DNA of 64,000 bases from SG8-41 sp963802355 (GTDB taxonomy: Bacteria; Pseudomonadota; Gammaproteobacteria; Burkholderiales; SG8-41): assembly GCA_963802355.1 (NCBI GenBank), contig CAWDIV010000015.1, positions 992,001 to 1,056,000 on the forward strand, given 5' to 3'. The position numbers and the translations under genes were made by a program. The notes under the pieces are model-generated. The model saw nothing but the letters and a program-made list of their open reading frames with translations, was not told the origin of the DNA and did no database searches. Every line of letters starts with the position of its first letter. Position 1 is the stretch's first letter. Shown here piece by piece: positions 46,181 to 58,169 of the stretch.

Positions 46181-46249
46181 CCCGCTAAGGCATTGAGCCG
46201 AACCGGCTATCCACCAACCCGTTCGCGGGCGAGCCCGGGCAACGCTTAA

Positions 46250-47452
46250 TCAGTATGCGCGCGCCGAGTCCCGACCGGGCACCCGAGTACCGAGCGCCAC
46301 CATAAGCCAGATAACGAGCAGGGCCGTATCGAAGATGACAATGCCGGTAGCGCCCCACCTCCCATACAGATAACCACCCGCCGCCGCACCCAAAAAAGTC
46401 CCGAAAAACTGGATACTGGTGAACACGCCGATCGCGGTGCCCCGTCCGCTGGCGCCAGCCAGCTTGGAAACCAGCGTCGGCAACGTGGCTTCCAGCACGT
46501 TGAAGGCGGTAAAGAACACCAGCAGGAACATCGCGATCGGCCACACCCCGCCCGTCAACCACGGCATCGCAAGCTGGTCGGCAAGCAACGCGGCAATGGA
46601 TGCGATGAGTATCCACTTGAACCGGCCCGGTTTTCCCATGCCGAATATGGCGGGCAGCATGAGCACGAACGAACCCGCCATCACGGGAAGGTAGACGGCC
46701 CAGTGCTGGTCTACCGGCAATCCGGCGGCGCGAAGCTCGAGCGGGACCGCAATGAACAGCGCCATCAGTACCGCGTGCAACGCGAGGACGCCAAAGTTGA
46801 GCCGCGCAAGTTGTGGATCGCGGAGCGCGCGCAGGAATTGCTCGACCCCGCTACGCTCGGCGCGGCGGGGTTCCCGGGGCGGATCGGGAACCAGTCCATA
46901 TACCACCCCCATCGCCGCGATCACGAGCACGCCGGTCATCACGAATATGCCCGGCACGCCGATCACACGATTGAGCCACGGGGACAGAACAAGCGAGAGC
47001 GCGAACGAAGCGCCGATGGTGGAGCCGATCATCGCCATCGCCTTCGCGCGATGCTCGTCGCGCGTCAAATCCGCGGTCATCGCCATCACCGCGGCCGAGA
47101 TCGCGCCCGCTCCCTGCAGCGTGCGTCCCGCGATCACGACGTAGATATGCGTGCCGAGCGCCGCGACAAAACTGCCCGCGGCGAAGATCGCGAGCCCAAC
47201 GTAGATCACGCGCTTGCGGCCATAGCGGTCGGACCACCAGCCGAATGGAATCTGCAGCATCGCCTGGGTGAGGCCGTAAGCGCCGATGGCAATGCCAACG
47301 AGCGTCAGGTTGTCGCCCCCCGGCAGGCTCTCCGCATAGATCGCAAACACCGGAAGGATTACGAACATCCCGAGCATGCGCAAAGCGAAAATGCTGGAGA
47401 GGCTCATGGCCGCACGCAGCTCTTCCGGTCTCATCCGATCCGGGCGCGACAT
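46250..47452 (-). CDS. Major facilitator superfamily transporter, drug-efflux type
   Basis: A 400-residue, 12-helix MFS protein. It has motif A in PFGWWSDRYGRKRVIYVG, motif B-like AGRTLQGAGAISAAVMAMTA and motif C-like GASFALSLVLSPWL. The motifs fit the 12-TM drug:proton antiporter group; substrate unknown. It is read divergently from uvrA, with about 190 bases between the two starts, and precedes ssb. Confidence 0.9.
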   Translation of the reverse strand: MSRPDRMRPEELRAAMSLSSIFALRMLGMFVILPVFAIYAESLPGGDNLTLVGIAIGAYGLTQAMLQIPFGWWSDRYGRKRVIYVGLAIFAAGSFVAALGTHIYVVIAGRTLQGAGAISAAVMAMTADLTRDEHRAKAMAMIGSTIGASFALSLVLSPWLNRVIGVPGIFVMTGVLVIAAMGVVYGLVPDPPREPRRAERSGVEQFLRALRDPQLARLNFGVLALHAVLMALFIAVPLELRAAGLPVDQHWAVYLPVMAGSFVLMLPAIFGMGKPGRFKWILIASIAALLADQLAMPWLTGGVWPIAMFLLVFFTAFNVLEATLPTLVSKLAGASGRGTAIGVFTSIQFFGTFLGAAAGGYLYGRWGATGIVIFDTALLVIWLMVALGTRVPGRDSARAY

Positions 47453-47577
47453 TACTCCACGCTGCCCGCACCGCGAGCGACAAGCCGCAAGCCTTTGAAA
47501 TGCGGCCGCACGCGCCCGGATAATCTGCGGCCAGCCGCAGGCTGCTTGTAACTACACACAAAATGGGATCAAACAGG

Positions 47578-47607
47578 TTGGGAAAAGGAAAACAACTTAG
47601 GTATATT
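47578..47607 (+). promoter_or_regulatory. Putative sigma-70 promoter of uvrA
   Basis: TTGGGA (47578-47583) and TATATT (47602-47607) are 18 bases apart and end 37 bases before ATG 47644. The start choice and the promoter support each other. No clear LexA box was found. Confidence 0.45.
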
Positions 47608-47643
47608 AGCAGGTTTACCGCGATTTCTGGCTCTTCCTTCCAC

Positions 47644-50565
<2,922 letters not shown>

Positions 50566-50602
50566 ACTAGCGCGTGGGGGGACTTTCGTGCTATTGGGCG
50601 GC

Positions 50603-50656
50603 GGATTACCACCTTGGCGGTGTAATCCTACCAGTGGTAGTATTGATGGTATTACC
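50603..50656 (+). promoter_or_regulatory. Palindromic operator region of mazEF
   Basis: Two interlocking inverted repeats lie just upstream of mazE: GGATTAC...GTAATCC (50603-50628), and AATCCTACCAGTGGTAGTATT (50624-50644), a near-perfect palindrome centred on 50634. GGTATTACC follows at 50648-50656. Autoregulation by antitoxin-toxin binding to such sites is usual for this family; that these are the sites is inference. Confidence 0.55.
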
Positions 50657-50672
50657 TGTGGGAATACCGACC

Positions 50673-50894
50673 ATGGCCCAGAAGCTCTCGATTTCTATCC
50701 CAGCTTCATCCCTTGATTTCATTGAGCAATACCGCAAGAGCCATGCACTGAAAAGCCGCTCTCGCGTCATCGAGACGGCGATCGCGGTCTTGCGGGAGCG
50801 TGAGTTGGAGTCAGCGTACCGCGAAGCGGCGCGCGAGCCGGACGCAGCATACGATATAGCCAACTCGGACGGGCTACCCGATGAGACGTGGTGA
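50673..50894 (+). CDS. mazE: Ribbon-helix-helix antitoxin (MazE/CopG type)
   Basis: A 73-residue antitoxin. The N-terminal RHH motif KLSISIPASSLDFIEQYRKS then SRSRVIETAIAVLRE binds DNA, and the acidic C-terminal tail (AREPDAAYDIANSDGLPDE) should wrap the toxin. ATG 50673 is chosen because the RHH strand starts there. It overlaps the toxin gene by 14 bases, the usual coupling for such pairs. Confidence 0.85.
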   Translation: MAQKLSISIPASSLDFIEQYRKSHALKSRSRVIETAIAVLRERELESAYREAAREPDAAYDIANSDGLPDETW

Positions 50895-51219
50895 AATTTA
50901 CTACGCCGACCTCAGCCCTGCAGTGGGTTCCGAAACGAATAAGCGTCGTCCCGTGCTGGTGGTCAGCAATGACGCCAACAACCGAGCCGCGGCGACCGTG
51001 ACGGTGCTGCCGATCACTTCCAACATATCCCGCGTATTTCCATTCGAAGTGCTCCTTCCCATCAAACAGAGCGGTCTGCCGAAGGACTCGAAGGCAATGG
51101 CTCAGCAAATCAGAACGATCTCCAAGGAACGGCTGCACACGGGAAAGGCTGGAGAGCTGGGCAAAACATTCATGCAGCAGATCGACGCTGCGGTCAAGCT
51201 GCATCTGGCGCTCGAATAG
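50881..51219 (+). CDS. mazF: MazF/PemK endoribonuclease toxin
   Basis: A 112-residue toxin of the PemK/MazF fold: MRRGEIYYADLSPAVGSETN, KRRPVLVVSNDANNR, VTVLPITSNISRVFPFEVLL and LPKDSKAMAQQIRTISKERL (conserved Arg and Ser/Thr of the active site). It cleaves mRNA at short recognition sequences. The gene is complete. The following glycerate kinase gene starts on the base after its TAG, so read-through transcription from the toxin-antitoxin promoter is likely. Confidence 0.92.
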   Translation: MRRGEIYYADLSPAVGSETNKRRPVLVVSNDANNRAAATVTVLPITSNISRVFPFEVLLPIKQSGLPKDSKAMAQQIRTISKERLHTGKAGELGKTFMQQIDAAVKLHLALE

Positions 51220-52491
51220 GTGAATCCGCGCGAGCTGTTGCTGGGAAGTTTCCACGCGGCGCTCGCTGCTGCCGATCCGCAGAAGATCGTCCCGCAGCAC
51301 CTGCCCAGCCCGCCCAAGGGCAAGACGCTGGTTGTGGGCGCCGGCAAGGCGGCGGCATCGATGGCGCTCGCGGTCGAGCAGAACTGGCCGGCGGACGCGC
51401 CGGTCGACGGCCTTGTTATCACCCGCTATCAGCACGGTCTTCTGACCAACCGCATTACCGTAGTCGAGGCCGGTCATCCCGTGCCGGACGAGAGCGGCGA
51501 GAAGGCTGCTCAGGAGATCCTGCGCCGCGTGAAAAGCCTGACGCCGGACGACCGGCTGCTCGCTCTCTGGTCCGGCGGCGGCTCCGCCCTGCTCTCGCTG
51601 CCGGCCGAAAACGTCAGCATGGCGGACCTCAAAGCGACCACCCGGGAACTGCTCAAATGCGGCGCGCCGATACAGGCCATGAATGTCGTGCGCAAACATC
51701 TCTCCGCGATACAGGGCGGGCGACTCGCCGCGGCCTCCCGCGCGCCGGTAACCGCGCTCGTCATCTCGGACGTGACGGGCGACGATCCAACGCACATCGC
51801 TTCGGGGCCGTGCGCGCCGGATCCGACGACCTACCAGGACGCGCTCGATATCCTGAAACGCTACGAGGTCAAAGCGCCCAAGGCGGTCGTCGATCGTCTC
51901 ACGCGCGGCGCGAAAGGGAAGATTCCCGAAACGCCCAAGCCCGCCGACAAAATCTTCAAGCGCGTCGAAAACCGCGTGATCGCGACGGCCCAGCAATCGC
52001 TGCAGACAGCGGCGAGATTCTTCATCACGCACGACATCCATCCCGCGATCCTGGGTGACACCGTGACCGGGGAAGCTCGCGAAGTGGCCAAGGTCTATGC
52101 CGCACTCGCGCGCGAGGTGAAGACCCATGGCTTGCCTTGGGAGCCGCCGGTCGCGCTGATATCCGGCGGAGAGACGACCGTTACCGTGCGCGGGAAGGGC
52201 CGCGGTGGCAGGAACTGCGAGTTTCTCCTGGCACTCGGAGTGGAGCTCAACGGCACCGAGGGCATCTACGCCCTCGCCTGCGACACCGACGGCATAGATG
52301 GTACCGAGGACAACGCCGGGGCGCTCCTCACGCCGGATTCACTGAAACGTGGCGCGAAAAAAAAACTGGATCCCGCTAAACTGCTCGAGAACAACGACGG
52401 CTACAGGTTCTTCAGCGCACTCGAAGACCTCGTCATCACCGGCCCCACGCGCACGAACGTCAACGATTACCGAGTCATCCTCGTCACCTGA
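51220..52491 (+). CDS. Glycerate 2-kinase (DUF4147/MOFRL family)
   Basis: A 423-residue glycerate kinase of the GckA/TtuD-like family. The N-terminal DUF4147 domain has VVGAGKAAASMALAVEQNWP, VEAGHPVPDESGEKAA, ALWSGGGSALLSLPAE and NVVRKHLSAIQGGRLA. The C-terminal MOFRL domain has LISGGETTVTVRGKGRGGRN, ACDTDGIDGTEDNAGAL and TGPTRTNVNDYRV. It phosphorylates D-glycerate to 2-phosphoglycerate. The GTG at 51220 directly follows the mazF stop. With the D-2-hydroxyacid dehydrogenase downstream it could close a hydroxypyruvate/tartronate-to-glycolysis route (inference). Confidence 0.92.
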   Translation: MNPRELLLGSFHAALAAADPQKIVPQHLPSPPKGKTLVVGAGKAAASMALAVEQNWPADAPVDGLVITRYQHGLLTNRITVVEAGHPVPDESGEKAAQEILRRVKSLTPDDRLLALWSGGGSALLSLPAENVSMADLKATTRELLKCGAPIQAMNVVRKHLSAIQGGRLAAASRAPVTALVISDVTGDDPTHIASGPCAPDPTTYQDALDILKRYEVKAPKAVVDRLTRGAKGKIPETPKPADKIFKRVENRVIATAQQSLQTAARFFITHDIHPAILGDTVTGEAREVAKVYAALAREVKTHGLPWEPPVALISGGETTVTVRGKGRGGRNCEFLLALGVELNGTEGIYALACDTDGIDGTEDNAGALLTPDSLKRGAKKKLDPAKLLENNDGYRFFSALEDLVITGPTRTNVNDYRVILVT

Positions 52492-52539
52492 TGACGAGGG
52501 GTGACGACTGACGAACTGACGAAGTGATGGAGTGACGAA

Positions 52540-53547
52540 ATGAGAACCGATCCTCGATGTGCAGTTCACAGCTCACGATTCACGTCTTCCGCAACGAATG
52601 TGGCTGGCGCCGTTGCGCTGCTCCTCGCGGTCGCGGCGGTTACAACCGGCCATGCCCAGACCTATCCTGCCAAGGTCGTGAGGATCGTTTCGCCCTTCGT
52701 GCCCGGCGGCATGGGCGACCTGCTGCCGCGCGCCGTCGCCGCGGGGCTGACCGACACGCTGGGGCAACAGGTGATCGTCGAGAACCGTCCCGGCGCGAGC
52801 CAGATCATCGGCATGCAACTCGCGGCCAAGTCGCCGCCCGATGGTTACACGCTCGTGTTTGCCACCACGACGAGCCTCGCCACCAATGCGAGCGCGTTCA
52901 AGAACCTCCCCTACGACCCCGTCAGGGATTTCGCGCCGGTCGCGCTGTGCTTTACCACTCCGCTCTACCTGGTCGTCCATCCGTCGCTGCCCGTCAGATC
53001 GGTCAAGCAGTTGATCGCGTTGGCGAAGGCGCAGCCGGGCAGGCTCACGTTCGCCTCCGGCGGCCACGCTACCACGAATCATCTGGCCGGCGAGCTGTTC
53101 AAGGTGCTCGCGGGCGTGGACATGCTGCACGTGCCGTACAAGAGCGCGGCGCCGGCGATGGTGGACGTCATGGCCGGTCACGTCAGCCTCATGTTCGGCG
53201 CCGCCGGGCTCGCCGACGCCCAGACGGGCAAGGTGCGCGTGCTCGGCGCCACCACCGCTCGCCGCTCGGCGGCCGCGCCCGAGCTTCCTACCGTGGCGGA
53301 GGCTGGAGTGCCGGGCTTTGAAGTCACGCTCTGGTACGGAATGCTGGCGCCCGCCGGCACGCCCGCCGCTATCGTCACGCGCCTTTCCCAAGACATCGAT
53401 AGGGTGCTGAGGCAGCCGGCAATGAGCGAGCGCTTCAGCACTTTGGAGATTACGCCGAGCACGCCCGAAGCCTTCGCCGAGCACATCAAGCGCGAGATTC
53501 CCAAGTGGCGCAAGGTGTTCGAGAGCGCGAGGATTGCGCCGGAGTAG
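52540..53547 (+). CDS. Bug-type tripartite tricarboxylate receptor (TctC family)
   Basis: A 335-residue receptor. YPAKVVRIVSPFVPGGMGDL, VENRPGASQIIGMQLAAK, PPDGYTLVFAT and HVPYKSAAPAMVDVMAGH are in family order. ATG 52540 has GGAG (52529-52532). The first 20 residues (AVHSSRFTSSATN) are translated from a GTTCACAGCTCACGATTCACG-type low-complexity repeat and precede a normal leader (VAGAVALLLAVAAVTTGHAQ) that could start at GTG 52600. So the repeat may have created an N-terminal extension. Confidence 0.92.
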   Translation: MRTDPRCAVHSSRFTSSATNVAGAVALLLAVAAVTTGHAQTYPAKVVRIVSPFVPGGMGDLLPRAVAAGLTDTLGQQVIVENRPGASQIIGMQLAAKSPPDGYTLVFATTTSLATNASAFKNLPYDPVRDFAPVALCFTTPLYLVVHPSLPVRSVKQLIALAKAQPGRLTFASGGHATTNHLAGELFKVLAGVDMLHVPYKSAAPAMVDVMAGHVSLMFGAAGLADAQTGKVRVLGATTARRSAAAPELPTVAEAGVPGFEVTLWYGMLAPAGTPAAIVTRLSQDIDRVLRQPAMSERFSTLEITPSTPEAFAEHIKREIPKWRKVFESARIAPE

Positions 53548-53726
53548 CCACAGTGACCAGCCACTGATGAGCTTCATTCTTGCTGCTCTCCAAGGACTGC
53601 GCCGCGAACAAGCGCCATCGTGGATGACTGCCGCGCTACATTTCCGCACAAGCCTCCGCCGCCAGCCAGAAGAGCTGTTTCCGCACTGCGTGGGGCGCGC
53701 TGTTAGGCACCAAGGATAATGCGCTC

Positions 53727-53846
53727 ATGTCGGTGACAGTGCTGGGACGACAGGTCGACTGTGTAAAAGCTCACCAAAGCCACACGTACTTCCTGATTCG
53801 GGACGGGACAAGACATGATCTGCGCATCCGTGCGCTCATTCAATAA
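53727..53846 (+). CDS. Possible 39-residue protein
   Basis: ATG 53727 to TAA 53844-53846 encodes a polar peptide (MSVTVLGRQVDCVKAHQSHT and on to RALIQ) that reads like a folded fragment. There is no ribosome-binding site and no recognised homologue. The 53548-54196 interval is otherwise a spacer with the dispersed repeat. Confidence 0.25.
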   Translation: MSVTVLGRQVDCVKAHQSHTYFLIRDGTRHDLRIRALIQ

Positions 53847-54014
53847 ATATCACTCCGTGCCGATCTGTCACCTGCGCATGAAATCATGCACTTAAGGAAG
53901 TCTGAATAAGGGTTCTTAATGGTGGAGCACCTCGTCGGGTCCACGCGGCGTCAAACCGGCGCGTAGCGTCCGGATTTAACGCAGGTTATCCTGCTGTGAA
54001 GGCGCCGGCGGCGA

Positions 54015-54144
54015 GTGATGGGGCGCGTCGAGGGGCGGAACAGGGGCCCCATAACTCTCTATGGGGATGTGACCCCCGGCGACGCGCGGGGCGGCCGACA
54101 TGATGAAGGTGAAATCTTGGCCCGGACTTTCAGAGGCCGCCGTT
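54015..54144. repeat. 130-bp dispersed repeat, copy 2 (inverted)
   Basis: About 95 percent identical to the complement of 44337-44470, including GGGGCCCCATAACTCTCTAT and GATGAAGGTGAAATCTTGG. The two copies face each other across 9.6 kb. Confidence 0.9.
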
Positions 54145-54196
54145 GGGTAATGGGTAACACGTGAGGCTGACGAGTGACGAATGAGCGGAGCTTGCT

Positions 54197-55177
54197 ATGC
54201 ATGCCATGCAAAGACTGGTGTTCGTAAGTGTCATCGTAGCGAGTGGGGGCGCCGCGCCGGCTCTGGCGCAGACGACGCAGAACTTTCCGACCAGACCGGT
54301 CCGCCTCATCGTGCCGTTTACTGCCGGCAGCGCGACCGATCTACTCGCGCGCCGGATCGCCCCGAAGATGAGCGAGAACTGGAACCAGCAGGTGGTAGTC
54401 GACAACCGGGGCGGCGCGGGCGGCACGCTGGCGGCGAGCATCGTCACCAAGGCCACACCCGACGGCTACACTCTCCTCGTGCACTCGATCGCCTTCGCGA
54501 TGAACGCGGCGCTGTACTCGAAGCTCCCGTACGATCCACTCAAGGATTTCGCGTACATCAGCCAGATTTCGATCAGCACGAGCCTCTTGCTGGTTTCGCC
54601 CAAGCTCGGGGTGAAATCAGTCAGTGAACTCATAGCGCTCGCCAAGCAGAAGCCTGGACAGTTAAGCTACAGTTCCTCGGGGGTCGGCAGCGGCACGCAC
54701 CTGAATGGCGAGATGTTCAGGTTTGGCGCGGGAATCGATGTCGTCCACGTGCCCTACAAGGGCGTGCCGGAGGCCCTCATCGACATCGCAACCGGCCGCG
54801 TCCATTACTTCCTGTCGCCTCTCGTGCCGGCGTTGCCGTTCATCAAGGACGGCAGGTTGCTTCCGCTGGCGGTGACCACCGCGCGCCGCTCGCCGGTCTT
54901 GCCCGACGTGCCCGCGATGGCGGAGGCTGGATTGCCCGGCTACGAATTCCAGGCATGGTTCGGCGTGTTTGCGCCCGCCGGGACGCCGCGGCCGGTCGTC
55001 GATAAGATCAGCAGGGAGATCGCGCGCATCGTCGACCTTCCGGACATCAAGAAGCAATTCATGCTCCAGGGCGAGGAGGGAAAAGCCAGCACGCCGGACG
55101 AATTCACACGATTCGTCCGCGCCGAGATCGGCAAATACAGCAAAGTGGTCAAGCTCGCCGGCATCAAAGTTGAATGA
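54197..55177 (+). CDS. Bug-type tripartite tricarboxylate receptor (TctC family)
   Basis: A 326-residue receptor. The leader ends ALAQT, followed by FPTRPVRLIVPFTAGSATDL, VVDNRGGAGGTLAASIVTKA, TPDGYTLLVHS and HVPYKGVPEALIDIATG. The ligand loop PFTAGSATD departs from PFxPGG. GGAG at 54186-54189 is well spaced from the ATG. It heads a run of four same-strand genes through 58154. Confidence 0.93.
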   Translation: MHAMQRLVFVSVIVASGGAAPALAQTTQNFPTRPVRLIVPFTAGSATDLLARRIAPKMSENWNQQVVVDNRGGAGGTLAASIVTKATPDGYTLLVHSIAFAMNAALYSKLPYDPLKDFAYISQISISTSLLLVSPKLGVKSVSELIALAKQKPGQLSYSSSGVGSGTHLNGEMFRFGAGIDVVHVPYKGVPEALIDIATGRVHYFLSPLVPALPFIKDGRLLPLAVTTARRSPVLPDVPAMAEAGLPGYEFQAWFGVFAPAGTPRPVVDKISREIARIVDLPDIKKQFMLQGEEGKASTPDEFTRFVRAEIGKYSKVVKLAGIKVE

Positions 55178-55306
55178 TGCGTGACTGATGATTCGTGACG
55201 GATACGGCGTGACTGATACGGCGTGACCGGTGAAATCCCCGTCGCCGCTTGCGGAGAGGGAACCGGGGGCACATGTCATCTTGTAGGAAACAACAAGGAG
55301 CGCTCC

Positions 55307-56050
55307 ATGACGCATCGCATAGAAACCGTCGAGGTGAAGGGCAGCCCGATGGAGATATTCGTCTTCGAGCCCAAGGGCACGGGCCCACATCCCGGCATGA
55401 TCGTTTGCCAGCATATCCCGATCGGGCACACCGGCATCGAGAACGACCGCTTCACCCTCAGCGTGGGCGAGCGCTACGCGGAGAACGGCTACATGGTCGC
55501 CATCCCTTTCATCTTTCACTGGTGGCCCAAGTCGGGCGATATCGACGTAAAGCGCAGGGAGTTCCGGGACGACCGGACCGCTCCCGACCTGATGGCCGCC
55601 TACAACCTGCTCGCGCGCATGAAAAACGTGCGCAGCGACCGCGTAGGCATCGTCGGCCACTGCTGGGGTGGTCGCGTGTCCTGGGTGGGCGCGATGTCGA
55701 ACCCGAAGCTCGCGGCGTGTGCGATCTTCTACGGCGGGCGCGTGCGACAAGCTATGGGCGAAGGCAATCCGCCCGCCATCGATCTTGCCGGCAACATCAA
55801 GTGCCCGGTGATCGGTTTCTTCGGCAATCTCGACAAGGGTCCCTCGCCCGAGGACGTGGACGTGTACGATGCGGCGCTTACCAAGGCGGGCGTGGAGCAC
55901 ACCTTCCATCGCTACGAGGGCGCCAATCACGCCTTCCAGGACCAGTTCGGAGACCGCTATCATCCTCAGGCAGCCGAGGATGCGTGGCAGAAGGCACTGG
56001 CGTTTTTCGACGCCAAACTGAAGAGGGCAGGCGTCATGAGCACCGTATGA
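55307..56050 (+). CDS. Dienelactone hydrolase family protein
   Basis: A 247-residue alpha/beta hydrolase of the dienelactone hydrolase type. The nucleophile is Cys in GIVGHCWGGRVSWVGAMS, the acid lies in GFFGNLDKGPSPEDVD, and the His is in YEGANHAFQDQFGDRYHPQA. Such enzymes open dienelactone from halo-catechols or act on related esters. ATG 55307 follows AAGGAGCG. Its place between TctC and a D-2-hydroxyacid dehydrogenase points to catabolism of an imported acid. Confidence 0.9.
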   Translation: MTHRIETVEVKGSPMEIFVFEPKGTGPHPGMIVCQHIPIGHTGIENDRFTLSVGERYAENGYMVAIPFIFHWWPKSGDIDVKRREFRDDRTAPDLMAAYNLLARMKNVRSDRVGIVGHCWGGRVSWVGAMSNPKLAACAIFYGGRVRQAMGEGNPPAIDLAGNIKCPVIGFFGNLDKGPSPEDVDVYDAALTKAGVEHTFHRYEGANHAFQDQFGDRYHPQAAEDAWQKALAFFDAKLKRAGVMSTV

Positions 56051-56123
56051 GGCTGCGGGCCGCAAAGCGCGGTTTCAGCAGCAACCACTCGTCGTGTGAA
56101 CAAGAATCCTCGGGAAGAGCCAA

Positions 56124-57116
56124 ATGAAGATAGCAGTGATCCACGACTACGCCGATGTGTTCCGCGGGACGCGCGCTTTTTCCAAGCTCAAGGGGCACGA
56201 GGTCGTCGTCCACACCGATGCCTACACTGATCCCGCGCGCGTTGTAGAGCAGGCTTCCGGATGTGAAGCGTTGCTGCTGACACAGCAGCGTGTACCGCTC
56301 ACCCGCCAAGTCATCGAGCGACTGCCGAATCTCAAGTTTGTCAGCCAGACGGGCGGCAACGTCTATCACCTCGACGTTGCCGCGTGTACCGAGCGCGGCA
56401 TCGTGATTTCCGCCGCCGGCCATGGCGGGGGCCGCGGCAGCGTCAACCCGTACTCCACCACTGCCGAGCTCGCTTGGGGATTGATCATCGGGTCGCTGCG
56501 CCACATTCCGTTCGAGGTGGAACGCCTCAAGCAAGGCCATTGGCAGTCGACGGCCGGTACGCGCCTGTACGGCCGCACACTCGGCGTGTATGCGTTCGGG
56601 CACATCGGCGCGGCGGTGGCACGCGTCGGCCGGGCATTCGGCATGAACGTGGTTTGCTGGGGCCGTGAAGGCTCGACCGCCCGCGCGAAGGCCGAGGGCT
56701 TCGAGGTCGCGGCGAGCCGTGCGGCGTTCTTCGAGAACGCGGACGTGGTGAGCCTGCACCTGCCTGGGGGCAAGGACACGCGGGGCATCGTGACCGCGGA
56801 CGATCTCGCGCGTATGAAGCCGACCGCGCTGCTCGTCAATACCAGCCGCGCGCCCATCGTCGCCGAAGGGGCGCTCGCCGCGGCGCTGCAGAAGGGGCGG
56901 CCCGGATTTGCGGCGGTCGACGTCTACGAGAGCGAGCCCGTCACGGGTGCCAACCATCCACTGCTCAAAATGAAGAACGCGCTGTGCACGCCGCACCTGG
57001 GCTACTGTGAGAAGGAACAGTACGAGGGCATGTATGAGGGCGCAATTAATCGGCTGCTCGCCTACGCCGAGGGCAAGCCGATCGATGTGATCAATCCGGA
57101 GGCGGTAAAAGCCTGA
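56124..57116 (+). CDS. D-2-hydroxyacid dehydrogenase family protein
   Basis: A 330-residue NAD-dependent dehydrogenase. The nucleotide fold reads GRTLGVYAFGHIGAAVARVG (AFGHIG where GxGxxG is usual: the first Gly is Ala). Catalytic residues are Arg in LLVNTSRAPIV, Glu in VDVYESEPV and His in LCTPHLGYCEKEQYEG. Relatives reduce hydroxypyruvate, glyoxylate or phosphoglycerate-type substrates. It starts about 70 bases after the hydrolase and ends about 50 before a TctC gene. With glycerate 2-kinase upstream, hydroxypyruvate reduction is a reasonable guess. Confidence 0.9.
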   Translation: MKIAVIHDYADVFRGTRAFSKLKGHEVVVHTDAYTDPARVVEQASGCEALLLTQQRVPLTRQVIERLPNLKFVSQTGGNVYHLDVAACTERGIVISAAGHGGGRGSVNPYSTTAELAWGLIIGSLRHIPFEVERLKQGHWQSTAGTRLYGRTLGVYAFGHIGAAVARVGRAFGMNVVCWGREGSTARAKAEGFEVAASRAAFFENADVVSLHLPGGKDTRGIVTADDLARMKPTALLVNTSRAPIVAEGALAAALQKGRPGFAAVDVYESEPVTGANHPLLKMKNALCTPHLGYCEKEQYEGMYEGAINRLLAYAEGKPIDVINPEAVKA

Positions 57117-57164
57117 GCCGAGTCGCCAATGGCGGACCGACGGCACCCTCGCAAGGAGGAGACG

Positions 57165-58154
57165 ATGCATAACCGACCGATGCTCTGCGCTGTCGCTGGC
57201 GCCGCGTTCATGTTCGCCGTCGCTGCAAACGGCAGCGCGCAAGGATGGAAGCCGGAAAAGCAACAGGTGGACCTGGTCGTAGGCTCGCCCCCCGGCACCG
57301 GCCAGGACCGGGTGATCCGGCTGGTCGGCGAAGCGATGCAGAGGCATTCGATCGTTCCGCTCACGCCGATCATCGTCAATAGAGCGGGCGGCGGCGGCAA
57401 CATCGCGTTCACCCATATAAGCCAGGCCCCCGACAAGGGGCACACGCTGGCGCTCAGCGTGCTCTCGCTCCTGACCAACAAGATCCAGGGCGTCTCGGCG
57501 ATCGGTCATGAGGACGTTACACCAGTGGCGCAACTGTTCACCGAGTACACCGCGGTGTGGGTGGCCGCCGGATCGCCGCTCAAGTCGGCGAAGGACCTGA
57601 TCGCCGAGCTGCGCAAGAACCCCGCGGCCTACAGCATCTGCGTCAGCCCCGGACTCGGCGCCGCGAACCACGTCGGGCTGATGCTGCCGCTGCGGGCGCT
57701 GGGCGTGGACGTGAAGAAGCTGCGCATCGTGGTGTTCGGCGGCTCGCCCGAGGCATTCGCCTCGCTGCTCGGCGGACACACCGACATCGTCGCGGTGTCC
57801 GCCTCGAACGGCATCCCGCACGTGAAGGCCGGCAAGATGCGCGCGCTCGCCATCACCGCGCCGAACCGCCTCCCCGACGTGCTCGCGGACGTCCCGGTCT
57901 GGCGCGAGCTCGGCGCCGAAGCCGTGGTCGGCAACTGGCGTGGGCTGGTCGGTCCCAAGGGAATGGGCCGCGCGCAGATCGCATACTGGGAGGAAGCGAT
58001 TGCGAAGGTGGTCGAGACACCGGAGTGGAAGGACTACCTGGTAAAGGCCTCCGGCGAGCCGCAGTTCATGCGCAGCGCCGAGTCGAAGAAGTTCCTCGAT
58101 GCCCAGCACGAGCAGATTCGCCCCGTGTTCCTCGAGCTGGGACTTGCCAAGTGA
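57165..58154 (+). CDS. Bug-type tripartite tricarboxylate receptor (TctC family)
   Basis: A 329-residue receptor of a divergent branch. The leader ends ANGSAQ, then VDLVVGSPPGTGQDRVIRLV (PPGTGQD in the ligand loop), IIVNRAGGGGNIAFTHISQA and SVCVSP-like SICVSPGLGAANHVGLMLPL. AAGGAGG precedes ATG 57165. It is the last gene of the transport-catabolic run starting at 54197. Confidence 0.92.
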   Translation: MHNRPMLCAVAGAAFMFAVAANGSAQGWKPEKQQVDLVVGSPPGTGQDRVIRLVGEAMQRHSIVPLTPIIVNRAGGGGNIAFTHISQAPDKGHTLALSVLSLLTNKIQGVSAIGHEDVTPVAQLFTEYTAVWVAAGSPLKSAKDLIAELRKNPAAYSICVSPGLGAANHVGLMLPLRALGVDVKKLRIVVFGGSPEAFASLLGGHTDIVAVSASNGIPHVKAGKMRALAITAPNRLPDVLADVPVWRELGAEAVVGNWRGLVGPKGMGRAQIAYWEEAIAKVVETPEWKDYLVKASGEPQFMRSAESKKFLDAQHEQIRPVFLELGLAK

Positions 58155-58169
58155 TCGGATTGGGACGAA

